Part shown: positions 49,863 to 62,457 of the stretch, in pieces | Layout of the letters: each line of letters begins with the position of its first letter | Numbering within the stretch: the stretch's first letter is position 1 | Assembly (NCBI RefSeq): GCF_014529535.1 | Contig: NW_023503334.1 | Coordinates: 124,001 to 188,000 of the forward strand | DNA from: Bradysia coprophila | Lineage: Eukaryota > Arthropoda > Insecta > Diptera > Sciaridae | Length of the DNA stretch: 64,000 nt | Reading direction: 5' to 3' | Translations under genes and position numbers: made by a program | Notes under the pieces: generated by a model | The model's database searches: none | What the model saw: the letters and a program-made list of their open reading frames with translations, nothing else | What the model was told of the DNA's origin: nothing

Positions 49863-52800
49863 AATTAAATTAGATATTGATCTTAAACATCCGTGTAGGT
49901 ATAAACATAAACGCATTGCTGTTTGACCATTTCTTTATCTCCCTTCTTCCTTAAACACAAAGCTCTCGTTGTTTTCCTTCCCATATATGCTGAAGCTGCT
50001 GAGCTTCAAACATTTTCGCATAACACCGTATAACCATACGTATAGATGGGTATAATGTATAGCAGAAATAGTGTAGAAGTATGAATGTATAACCATACAT
50101 GTCGTTATGTTTAAGTTGAGTCCAACTCACGTCTATAATATTTGCCACGTCTCTGACGGTCACTTCAGTGCACTAATGTACTGGACTAGCCGATAGACAC
50201 GGTTCTAACAAGATGGCTGCCGCGACCCAAACGGGTGGCTTTGAATAAGAGGGGTTTTCAGATCTATATTTTGAAAGTACATGTAAACGTATCCATACAT
50301 CGTATATGTTTATATTGTAAGTTTAAGCACAGATGGTGGACTGGGGAGCACAGTTTCGCTATAACATTCAAAAGGTATTACACACTATATGTGCGGTGGT
50401 TTGTGAAGGATTTGAAAATGGTTTGAAATTGGGTGAATTTTTGGGTTGAGTGAAAGAGGTTAGTTATAAGATGTGTATAGAGACGAACTGGACACCACCA
50501 ATACGGCTTTTGCAAAAGCAACGAATCGAGGTTTCCGACGATGGAGCGGTTAAGTTTTCGTACATTCTGAATAAATTGTTGACTAGGTATTGTGAGATAA
50601 CAACTATGTTTGACTTAGATGTTTCTCTGTATGCATATAATGTTTTAGAATACAATTATACATAGCAATAAGATTTGAAATTAATGTACCTAATTGGATA
50701 TGAACGTAGAGCAACATCTATATATATATAATAAGAATTTTGTTTCTTGTGTATACGATGTTGACCGTCCATGTCCGTATACTGTAAGCCATCCTACATT
50801 TGTATAACTCTAATTCCGTTTGAAATATTTAATTAGAAGCTAATAAACAAGCGCCAGTAGAATGTTTGAAATGGACTTCCATCCTAAGTGAAAATCAAAA
50901 CGTTATTATGACAATTGTTCAGAAACTATCGAACATCATATATCGAACAACATGTGAAATGTTTAGCACGTGTAACACATGTATTCTTTGCACGGTTACA
51001 AATTAGCTTACAATTGCATCGCACAATTAACACGCATTATGTTTCCCCTTCCATCGATCCCGATATAAAATAATTGTTTGAGCGAAAACATGCAAATACA
51101 AACCACTAACATAAAAAAAACTAAACAAATACGATAATGAGGGAATTTGCGTAGCTTGATTGGAAATTCTGACGAAAACAAGATTTTAACCATTAAATCA
51201 GCTCACCAGATTGAACAATCGTTTCTCACTTCTTCATTCTTCCGAGGTTCTTCATGAAAGCAAATCTTGTGCAGCGATATTTCGAACATTCTAATGCAAA
51301 TGGACTCCACGCTGATCATATACCAATGCCTGGTTGTGTTAGCACAGAAGTCATGCAGTTGTAATTTTGATTCGGTTCTGCTTCATCTGTATTTTTCAGG
51401 AGGGTTTCGTGTTGTTAATCCAAACTTCTGTTTTTTTAAATGGAATTCGACAATGCTCTGGGACAAGTAAGTTTATATACCTTGTTAACAGAGATGCTTG
51501 AATGTCAAAAAAAGAACATCTGGAGAGGGCACAAATCCTCTGTCAACCCAAAAATGGAATCCTTTGGAAATCCTTAAATCGGAAAAAAATCTTCAAAAAA
51601 AACTTGGGCTTGTCTTGAGACCTTGAAAATAAAATCCTTAAAAATACATGTGAATCCTTTACTCCTAAAATCATAGAATAAACTCAGAAAATCCTTGAAA
51701 ACCCTCAGAGGATTTTCTTTTTGACAATTCTTTGACAACGAAATTTACAAATATCCGCCCTTCGGGAACAGCAAATAAAACTTTTTCTTTAATACAGATA
51801 ATTGCACTCGCGAAACGCTAAAAAAAAGTTAACTGCCATAACTCTTCAGCTCTATCTACACCCGAGAGGTGGCATTGTGTCGCTGCCAATCAAACGATCC
51901 AGCCGATCAAGTGCCACGTAGGATTTGACGAGGGTCTACTTTACTATGTCGTGGTTGTACGCCAAATTCAATTCGACTTTGCTAATAGCCCAAAACACAA
52001 CTTTGAAAATTTTTGCTCTGTGTGGTAAGAGCCTTTCTTATTAGCTGTTTAAAGCCATTTACAAGTACTATAATAAACTATTGTTCTACCTGATCGGAAA
52101 CAGTCACAATATGGGCAAAATAAAAAAAAAATTCTTTTCGTTTTTTCCATTCGTTCTATGTTTAATATTCGTAAAAATTTAAGTTCGATACCGTACAGGA
52201 GAGGACTAACGAAACCTTTCATTTTGTGACTATCTCTAACCTTACTCAACTTTGATACCTACAAAGTCTTGATGAGAACTCTAAACAAAACAATCGACCA
52301 CCCCAATTCTCAATCCTCAAATTCTGGCTTTTTGATAAGTTCCGTAGTCAGGTTCACTAGCAATACACTATGTCTCTATCTCATGAAATTTAATGACAGC
52401 AGAAGGAAACCGAAACTTTCTCGTCTAGCTTAACAAATTCCCCATGTCATTCTGTTTTATATGCATGTAGAACAGAGGTGCTTTCATAGTTCGAAATTAT
52501 GACGTGTTTCCACAGAAGACGTATATTACATATACGAACATACCAACTGTCCATTTCATGTAAGTTGGAAAACGAATAGCTTTGAACGTTGGGAAGACGG
52601 AGTTCACGAAATGTATATTATAACGTAAGTATGGTGAATCGCTTTTGAAGGTCCAATAGTCCGCGGTTACCGTGACAGCCAGTCCTAGTTCTTTGGAATG
52701 AGAAATGGAAGGGAATTGTAAATACAGCACAATAACTGTCCAATGTAGAGGTTTTCTCAGTGGATATTTTGTATATGTGTAACATTATTCGGAGGATTGA

Positions 52801-53683
52801 GAAGTTTCTTGTACAGAATATTTTGGTGTACGAATAAATGCTACTATGTACGGGTCGGTTTCGTGCTGTAGGAAAATATATGGTAAGGAGAGAGAGCCAT
52901 ATACACAAAGTGTAGAGCTTATATTTTCAAAGACATTTTTCTGGTGGTGACTTCGCACAATTGATTTAGATAAACATGCCCGGCGTGCATAAAATGTGTC
53001 ATATATATACCGTATACCATTTTGTACGAAAATTTTCTGTATTAACCATAAAATGCTGTATGCTGACTTTATTTGTTACGCTAAATCTAATACTGTCAAA
53101 AATGCTTTTGAGAGCCGTTGCCGGACAACCGGTTTTCCATATTCTCGTTGGATTCATTTCTAACGGTTCCTGATGATACGATTAAATTCAGAGGGCCGTG
53201 TTAGCTACGTGCTTCTATCGAATATGTTTTGTATTTTCTTTCCCATTGTCCAGTGTAAAAATATATTTTCCACATTCCGGGACTTTGTATGGAAAATTGA
53301 ATTAAGCGCAAAAATTTGATATTCACCAAAGGAATTAGGCTCTGTTCTGCTATGTGAATTAGCGTCAATGACTTATTGTAACAGATCGTTGAAGTGTCAG
53401 TCAGTCATTTTTGATTGTGTATTCACACAAGGCAGAAAAAAAAGTTCCAAAGAAGAAGGTAATACAGCATTATTCGCTGTACCCTACCACCGGAAGTTGA
53501 GTCATTACTTCATTGACATGAGCGTTAAAACTGATTTCCCGGTCACTTAATGAGTAAAAGAACTTAATGTTTCTATGTATTTAGCCTTATGTGACAGCCC
53601 GTTCGGGCTGTAGTCCTCATTAAAATATATGTGTTAATAGCAAATAAAAATAATTAGATCAAAAGACACTATATAGATAGTGC

Positions 53684-53833
53684 ACTTACCAATGAAACAC
53701 TTAGCAATGGGACAAATGATGGAAACGGTAATCCTTGTGTGTTTACCGACCTCGGGAACGCCTCGATCGTAGGCGTAGCCGAGGTTGATAAACACACAAG
53801 AAGTACCATTTTCATCATTTGTCCCATTGGTAA
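53684..53833. mobile_element. Hairpin element, 53.7 kb
   Basis: CTTACCAATG..GGGACAAATGATG and CTTGTGTGTTTACCGACCTC at the left face GAGGTTGATAAACACACAAG and CATCATTTGTCCCATTGGTAAAG at the right, with a short GC-rich loop around CCTCGATCGTAGGCG. Non-coding. Confidence 0.65.
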
Positions 53834-55205
53834 AGTAATGTACTATTACTCGCTGCACCCTTCGTACACTTGTTTTCCGTCAATAACGTTAACGTTAAGA
53901 CTCGTGTTCGTGTCCAGAGGGTCTTTGCGAGAATGTATTACGTACTGGTTTGGAGACGTTATGTGACGTCCACACAGGCGAAGGGCGACGAATTGAGGCG
54001 AAAGCTCTATGAACGAAAGTAAACGAGATGAAGAGGTTCGCGATTGATAAAAATTTATCTGAAGTTAAGTAGGCACGTGGAAACTCAGTTGCATTGTTCC
54101 AATCAACCACAGCTTCAATTCACCACGAAATGCATTTTATTTAGGATGATGTGTCGTAATCACAAAATTTCTTCAAAAATAATTCACTGTCACCTATGAT
54201 GCAACAAAAACCGATAGGACCAGATTGTAGAGACTGCGATATTAGATACAAAATTTGTGGACAAATATTATGGCATCAGAACTACTATTGACAGAACAAT
54301 CAACACGAACTAAAATGAACTAATAAATACCTAAAGCGAGAATGTATGCAAAATGAATTCAACCGCCACCACATATATATTCATCATCATTGCAGCACTT
54401 ATAGTTCCCAAGATATTTCATTTAAACAGAACAGCAAACGGATTGACATTGTTGAATTGACTTATTCTGATCAATCCTGTACTCCGGAGGGAGGCATATA
54501 TTTGTCAGATATGGTCATAGCTTAAAACACATTTTTTTTGCATACACAAGTTTACGAAAGACAGAAGAAAATTCGTAGTTTAAATGATAATTAATTCGAG
54601 AAAAATTTACATTGCTAGTTGTCGTCGTTCAAACGACGACGATTTTGGGATTTATTGTTTACGAATGATTATGTCTGATTACCGTTAATCCACATAAATA
54701 TAAATTTAGTGACTCCAAATGTTCACTTCAATCACTTTCTTACCAATGCAATTCTGTAACAGGATGTTCTTGCCGATGGGTAAAAATATGCTATCATTAC
54801 TATGACTTCGGTGAGAACATATGAAGAACATCGCTGGACATACACCATTTAAATAAAAAATAGACGCAGTTTTTGCAGAAAAGTCGCACTCAGAAGCTCT
54901 ACATACTTTCCAGTGATTGAACTTCATATATTCATACCGAAGTGATATTATTAATAGAATATTTTATCCATGATGGTCACTGTTCACACTCTGAACGACT
55001 AAAGTGCAATGCAAATGTTACCGATTTTAAAAAATGTTGACTTGTTTGCTACGTCTCAGCAGTCCAAAATATAGTGATACGAGTCTTAGTTTATGCATAT
55101 CTTCAGCGAATCATAAAGAAAACATAAATATAAAGAAAACATTTAACAATAAATATTTTCCTTGCGATTTTCCAAAGATTTTTTTTCTTTGTAATACGTG
55201 GACAC

Positions 55206-55425
55206 CAAACGCACTTCAAGCCAGGCCCGGACTGGCCATATGGTGAATTCGGGGAATTCCCGATGGGCCTTTTGGATTTTTGTATGAGAATTTTTAATTT
55301 GTGGGCCTTTTTAAATTGAGTTGCATGGAGCCCCCGATGGGCTTTTTCGAGCCAGTCCGGTACTGCTTCAAGCAAATCTGATCAATGTTTTACAGTCAAT
55401 TTTTAATATCCTATTTAGTACGTTG
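55206..55425. mobile_element. CAACGCACTTC MITE, copy 4, split by a hAT-like insertion
   Basis: The left end CAAACGCACTTCAAGC is interrupted at 55221 and resumes with CTTCAAGCAAATCTGATCAA after the insertion. It ends near 55425 at TACGTTG. The flanks GGACACC and GGACAGA are a weak 7-bp duplication. The right terminus is worn. The insertion itself is listed separately. Confidence 0.75.
55222..55365. mobile_element. hAT-like non-autonomous element nested in a MITE
   Basis: 144 bp with ends CAGGCCCGGACTGGC and, inverted, CAGTACCGGACTGGC. The perfect 8-bp duplication CTTCAAGC stands at 55214-55221 and 55366-55373. CAG termini and the 8-bp duplication point to hAT. The interior has GGGCCTTTT and GGGCTTTTT blocks and no gene. 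Removing one duplication copy restores a junction like the intact MITE copies, so the insertion is younger than the MITE. Confidence 0.88.
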
Positions 55426-56256
55426 GGACAGATTGTTTCGAGATGTGTTCAATCACTCGATTATCGAGAAACATTAGAGGTGCCAAAATGTTTGATTCAG
55501 TAAAGCTGACTACGGACTCTAAAAAAATTTCTGTTTTTCCTCCGTTTACGTTGAATGTACACGGATTTTTTCTTCGAGTCAGCTTAATTTTCGAATTTCG
55601 GTACTAAAGGAAAACACCAACAAACGTCTAAATGGTCAGGGTGATGGCCCCAAATTGCATAAAAAAAATCATTTTCCAGACAGTATTTTTAGCTGAGTAT
55701 AGTAGAAATTCTACAAACAATATAATCACTAAATCTGTTAGTTATTTTGTTTAAAGTGTTTTCACAGAAAATCTACTACTTCATTCGTTTATCTTTCTAT
55801 CAGCCCATATGGGGCAAAACTAAAATAGTTAGAAGAAATAAGTTAAACCTTTAGGACAACCGCGCGCCTGATCTTTTGCGACTCTTAGAGACACATAAAG
55901 AATGAGTGGTACTCTAAATATATTGCTCTTAGACAACAGTGACAAAACAGACGTTTTTTTTACATTCGTAGAGGTACACAAATTTCAATTAAATTGTTAA
56001 ATTTTCACCAAATGCGTGCATAATTTACATACGTACGTCTGTTTATGCATGGTAAAGTCGATAACGCATTTGGAACGGATAATAAGAATTAGATTGAAAT
56101 TGGCGTATCTTATAATCCCACGAATGTATGTAACTATATAGGCAGTGTAACAATATGGCACCGATTTCTAGCAGTGTCCTTGTGATCATAAGAAATTGAG
56201 AGCAGGTTGTCTATGGGTCTAAAATATATTTTCTATGACCAAATCGTCATAACTCA

Positions 56257-58345
56257 CACTGAAAAAAAGTTGTGTGCCGGATATTATGACTGTATCAATG
56301 ACTATTATGTCATTGGACTGTATGCCTTATAATATAGGTAAGAGATCCATATTATTATGGCAACTGAGCCCATATTTGCTTGATATGGTTAATGTGCCTA
56401 TAATATAAGCTGTATACCCATAATATGGACTAGAAATACATATTGTTGGTACATTACGCATATTATAGCTGTATGCTTTATTATGAGGGTACAGGCCCCA
56501 TATTTTAGAAGTAAAAAATATAGCTGTGTTCCCCATATTCAGCAATTGTATGGGACTCACATTCAAGTCTCGTACATATCTTTTCTTGGCTTTTTGAAGG
56601 AAATGGAAGCTAGCTCCAGCCAACGAGGTGTTTTGGCCGTTATTTTTTGTTGATGTGATCGATATACTGGCAAATACGCCACTTCCTCGTAGTGAGCTAA
56701 AAACTCGGTTAAAAATGTGCTCCTCGGCCGTAGATTGCTAGGTGGGTGTATTTTGCGTATATCTCTCGACCTATGGCAGAAATGTTGGCTTTTTCTGAAA
56801 AATCTCAGAGTTTTGCGAGTCGAAGTAAATAGTATTCGTTATTGTAGGACAGTTAGAGAAAGTGTTTCCACGTAGGGTTGTTGATTATTTCTAAAGAAGT
56901 AGAAGTAAAAGTGACTGACATTCGTGAAAACCGTCGGGCACTAAAAATACATAAGATGACAGCTCCTAGTCGGTTCCTAGCTTTTTCTGAGACGCGGCTT
57001 TTGAAAATCATAATCTTTGGCTTCGTTGGTGATTCTTTTGATATTTCTTTTCAAACTTTTTTTTCGCGACTTGTTTACCGCTTAACAATGATTTTTTTAT
57101 ACTTGCGTATCAACATTTTCTTAAACCCAAATTTTTAAAATAGAAATGTGCTAGCTTCCTTTGTAAAAAACTGAAAAACCAAAAATACTCGGTGTTCAAG
57201 ATTTCGATTTGGAAGCCCAGAAAACTGATTTCAAATTTTCGCTCGTTTTTCTTTCAATTTTTCGGTTTTCGGTTGTCAAAAAAAAAAAATTTGAACCAAT
57301 TTTGTTGGTTTTTCTTTCTTCCATTTAAAAAATGACCAGACAGACCAAAACAATTAATTTACCAACAACCATTCGGTTGTTTTTCACTATTTCGAAACAA
57401 TGATGACAACCAAAATTGTTGCATAAAATGACTAAAAATGCTGATTAGTAAATGCTAACAAATGTAAAATGTTTCATAAGTTTGGTTCAAAACTTCATTG
57501 TGATCGAATAATATAGCTACACAGTCCATATTGTAATAACAACGCTTCAAAATAAAAATATGTCAAAGCACAAGTAGAATTAGCATATCAGTAGCATCAT
57601 TGCTGCTCAATATTGCCGCTCAATATTTGCATCAGGAGTGTTTTTCGAACCAACTTGTATGGCGGAGTAGCATTTTTTTCGATTTTTCATATTCTACGTA
57701 CTGTGTGGGTCTATGCGGTTCGGAAATCTCAAAATCAGCGAGTACTATCCATTCGGTGCGCTTGCACACACATTAGATTTTTATTTGCAATTAATATGTC
57801 TTGGTAAAATGTAACAAATTCAAATTGGGAGCAAATTCAATTTCACCGGTTTTCATCGCAATTATATTTCGGATGCTCTGATAGAGACAATCCTGCAATT
57901 GTGAATGTGATCCAATCGTAATGGAACGGCTTCGCATGAACGGTTTTTTTTTGTCTGCAACAGAAATTTTGGTGTCCATTTTTTAGCAAATCTTGGTGAT
58001 GGATCGTGAAGTATTGCATCTTTGAAACTATCTGTCGTGCGAACCGTCAAAACCATTACATGCATGTCCATGTGCTTCGTTTGTATGGTGTATGGTGTAG
58101 CATATGTTTCAGGTAGTCTCTCAGGTTAAGCATCAATGGGCGCGGTTAGTAGTTAGGTGGGTGACCGCAAAAAACATGCAAAATAACAACAATTTTGTTA
58201 TATTTATGAAGTTATTACCCATATTATAAAGCACACATCTATATTATAGGCCCTAATGCCATATTAAGAGGTGTACTTCATATGGGAAGTAATCCCATAA
58301 TATAAGTATTATTATCATTATATCCGGCACACAGCCTTATTCAGT
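56257..58345. mobile_element. 2.1 kb non-autonomous DNA element with subterminal repeats
   Basis: The left end ACTGAAAAAAAGTTGTGTGC and CCGGATATTATGA is answered at the right by TCATTATATCCGGCACACAG and CCTTATTCAGT. Inside both ends, short motifs of the type CCCATAATATGG / CCTATAATAT recur many times (about 56320-56530 and 58200-58320), like subterminal transposase-binding repeats. No transposase frame survives in the middle. An alternative right end at about 58440 (TATTTTCAGTG) would give CACTG..CAGTG termini, as in CACTA/Chapaev elements. No target duplication is clear, so limits are approximate. Confidence 0.65.
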
Positions 58346-59416
58346 ACAGTTTTTCCAATATGGCGCACGCAGCCTAATTCAAAATAAAGACCGTGCTAAG
58401 TCCATTTATGGGTGTCACAGCTCTATTTTTATTTTCAGTGCACTTCCTAGAATAGTAAAAAAAATGATATTGAGTCAATATAGCATAGTTTGCGGAATTT
58501 CGCCAGTACGATGACATTATCTATAAATTTGATGCAATGAAATCAGTGGTTCTGTGGAACGGATCTGTGAACGAACGCTGCATCGGTATTTTCATCGATT
58601 GTCACAATTTCTTTTGTAAATATAAATGACTTTGTTAGCAGACATATCCAAGTAATAAAACAATTTTTCCTTCCTTTTCATCCACTTTACACGTTCATGT
58701 AATAATACTTTCGCATACAAAAGTACGCTCCCTTCTGAATCATATTTTCTACATGTTCATAAAGTTAAAAACCAACAGGTGGCTAGCCATTCATGAGCAA
58801 AGTCTTATATTATTTCCATTTTATGTTCGTTTCTTCCTTAAAGTGTTTTTATATTACTTCAACTCAATATATTATCTTCCTTGTATAAACAGATATATAA
58901 ATACGTATAGAATGGTGTATAAGATGCTCATACAAAAACGTATAAAAATAGGGCAGTTTTATAGTTATAAAACATGTTTATGATTGTTTTGATTCGAATT
59001 GATTTTTTGTATCAATTTTTTATTTAGTATTTGCCACAAATATTTGTTTTATTTGGTAAAGTGATTTGATGACTCGTCAGCGATTATGGTTAAGATTGTT
59101 TTCGTAATTTGTGTCCGTTCAAGTTGCAATTGATGTATATAAATGTTCAATGTGAGACAGTATTCGTACAATATGGCAATAAATATCATGCGATAAGTAA
59201 TACTGCCAGTGCGATATGGATCGAAATTTATGTATTTTTTGCTAAATATTTGAATCGGTTAATTGACTGTAGATTTTTGTATATAATAAATGAGAGCAGC
59301 ATATAGACGAAAATTTGTGTGTTGCTACTTGTAAAATGATTAAAAAATCAAATTAGCATACAATACAATTTCGTTGGACAAACATAAATGTCCTCGAAAC
59401 GGATTCCAAGTATTCA

Positions 59417-59566
59417 ATTGGGGGTAAACCATTATTGTTCGTAAAGCTCGTAAGCATGTCAATTTCGTAAACTTTTGACATTTCGCGCATACATTAAAAA
59501 TGTCAAAAGTTTACTAAATTGTCTTACTTTTACGAACTATACAAACCATAATGGTTAACCCCTAAT
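59417..59566. mobile_element. Hairpin element (MITE-like), 59.5 kb
   Basis: Ends ATTGGGGGTAAACCATTAT and, inverted, ATTAGGGGTTAACCATTATG. The arms continue with GTTCGTAAA and GTAAACTTTTGACATTT, which face each other around a 20-base loop. The length of about 150 bp and full-length palindrome fit a MITE. Non-coding. Confidence 0.7.
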
Positions 59567-62302
59567 AATCCTCTGAATACAAAACCAAAAACTTCGTCTG
59601 GCCCAACTATACTATCTGCTAAGTTTGAATTGATTCATTCAGAGTTTGCTAGTAACGACTGTTATTATCATCAATGATAAAAACAAGCAATGTCCTAGAC
59701 TTGGTTTGCTAAAACAAATAAAGTACAAGATTTTTAACATAAGACGATAGGTATTTTAAACGAAAGTAATTACAGAATTAATTATTACAATGATGACAAA
59801 CAGGCTTCATTCATATCCCGATGTACACATTAAACTTTAATCTGTTATATGCTTTGCTTAAACGAACTGAAAGATTTCCTGCAGCTTACTGTCGTTGTTT
59901 CCATTTAAATTATGTCGAAGGAAGTCATAGGGGCAAATTTTAACAGTACAACTATCGATGCTGTTAATATCTTAGATTGATATCTTCTACTTCACTACTG
60001 TTATCATACATTCTCTCTCCTATAGAACATCGCATTATACAGAACTCATCGTTTATTTTTGTCGTCGCTTTCGATAACAGATTAACATATAACCGTTCGT
60101 AAGACGGTTTCATATATATTTTGAAAGTAAAAAAAAAATTAAGGAAGGGAGAGTTTCCTAAAAGCATACACTTTAGTTCAGGTACAGGGACATGTGACCA
60201 CGACAGTAAACCAATGCTGAAGACAACGTGGGGGAAAAAAATCTAAAAACGAACGGCTTTTATGAATGACACCTGATGAGCATCCATATAAATTAGATAA
60301 TTGTTTATCCGAGCTATAGGCTAATCATAAGCAAAGAGTGACTCAACAAGACTCCTTTAAGAGTAGAAAAAAAAATCTTAAATGACACCTGACGGTTTTC
60401 AGAAACTGGAAGACCTTGTGCAACGCACCGGCAATTACACTCCCGTTTGTCTATGACCATAAAAAGTATCTTAGTTGCATGAACTTATTTAAGTGTAAGG
60501 CGAATGTATGATACCCTGTTTGATTGTGTTATTCAGATACGCAAATGCTGGTGCGTTGCTTTGAGTGCAATTAAAACACTTCACATATAACTGAAGTTAT
60601 AGAGTTTGCATTTGTGAATTTATTATTTACGGGGATGTGGAAAGTCTGCAAACTGTGACACACAGAATAATTTTCTATTTTTCTGGAATAAGACAAAAGA
60701 GAGCTTGCAATGTTTTTTTTTCCTCTCCTTCGTATGGTTCGTGTGTTGTTTGATTCTGTTGAGTCTTCATCTTTATATTTAACTGAACTTTTTTTTTATT
60801 TTATTAAAACGTGCTGTTAGTTTGGAGTGTTTGGTTTTGTTGGTTGTCCATGTGCATATTGTATGGTTGAATAGTTGTGCGGACATGATTTAATATAATC
60901 AAATTTTTAACTTGGAAAATTTTTCTTATTTAAATGCGCTGCAATTTCCACTGTTCAAATAAATAACACAGCACATTTTATCCGAAAACAATTTTCACCA
61001 ATATATTCTTGAACGTAAAAAAATGCTTGAATAATCTTCTATCTTCTCCAATACACATCTTTCGCTGGAAGGCATCGGTTTGTGTGGTGAGGGGTTCCGT
61101 AATCGCATATATACCTATACCCATATATACATATATCCATCGCATCCAACATCGCTGTGTATGTATGTAAACTTTCTATGGGTTTTCGAGGGTGGATGTC
61201 GAACTTCTGGATAATGGTTTGAGGTGTACGGTAAAGTGTATGGATGAGCAAGTTTGAACGTGGGGTGGATGGACAAATCGACATGACGAGTATGTGGAAT
61301 GGGATATTCTCGGACAAAACACACGGCGGTGATCTGCAAAGGACGGAATAATCATATACATATACACATGACGGTACATATATAATTTTGTACGTATTTA
61401 TGTAGGTAACACTGGTGAATAGAGATGGAGGAAACGATATGTATAGGACTTTAAAAAGTTTCTGTGGTGTAAGGTGCTACATTTCAAGCATAGTTACATA
61501 GAGAATGGTGCTTGTACCGAACCGAATGAATATAACAATCTATTTATCTGTTTCTCCATATGAAGTAAAGTTGTTCGTCGAAATCATTACATATTAGATT
61601 CTGTTAGTAAAATACATTCAACTGGGATTTGGTTCGGTGCACTCTCTTAAACTGTATATTTAGCGAATAAGGTTTTCGGCTGCACTGTCCTTTGGTTGCA
61701 CATTTTCGTTTAGGTCATACAAACTCATAATATACAGAAACGTTGCTAATTTTTCGATTAATTAAAAATGAGAAAGTTTGCACTTTCCAGCGTTGCAATT
61801 AGAGTGGAAATTGTCACCCGATTTTTCGAATTAATCTCGGCTGACCGTTCCAAAATTCTTATCTTCTTCTTAACGTTAGGCAATTGTCATTTACTCTTTC
61901 AATTAATTTATATTATCGAAGGGTGCTCGTAATACGTAAAGGATCTTTTCACATCTCACACCGCGGTCTAATTGAAAATTTTCACCCATTTTTTGCTTTG
62001 TATTTCGTGTGAGCTTGTCAAGGCAAATACGAACCAGGAATGATGCTGTCATTTGTAGCTGTTACAGGCCTATTTGTTAAATAATTTAATTAGTATTCTT
62101 CGCCAAGTAAACGCAACTTTAAATCACATTTTTGAGTAGCTGTCTTTCACTCGATCGGTTTTTAGGAGAATGAATAGGTTAGTCGTGAAAACGAAGTGAC
62201 GAAAGCTCAGATAATGCAATTGAATATTGCACCGATTCGTAGAAGCTATAAGACGGTATCGAGGAAACGTACGGCTCTGCCTATAGGGTATAGGACCAAT
62301 AG

Positions 62303-62457
62303 CAACGCACTTCAAACAAAAGTGATCATAGTGGACAGCTGCCAAATAGAGCACTATTTTGTATGAAATTGTTTTTTACAGTGTTTTACAGTTGTATGAC
62401 ACACTGTCCAATTTCAGTACCCTATTTAGAGTACCACTCATGCTTGAAGTGCGTTGC
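62303..62457. mobile_element. CAACGCACTTC MITE, copy 3
   Basis: 155 bp from CAACGCACTTCAAAC to GCTTGAAGTGCGTTG, flanked on both sides by CCAATAG (7 bp, perfect). The interior is about the same as copy 2: GTGGACAGCTGCCAAATAG, ACTATTTTGTATGAAAT, TTGTATGACACACTGTCC and CCTATTTAGAGTACCACTC. Confidence 0.88.

Larger units (their letters stand above)
48380..56257. other. Non-coding stretch with hairpin elements
   Basis: No gene recognised. It contains inverted-repeat elements at 49107-49277 and 53684-53833, a nested pair of transposable elements at 55206-55425, and a TACG microsatellite at 49834-49862. Short open frames here overlap on both strands and look like noise. Confidence 0.5.
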
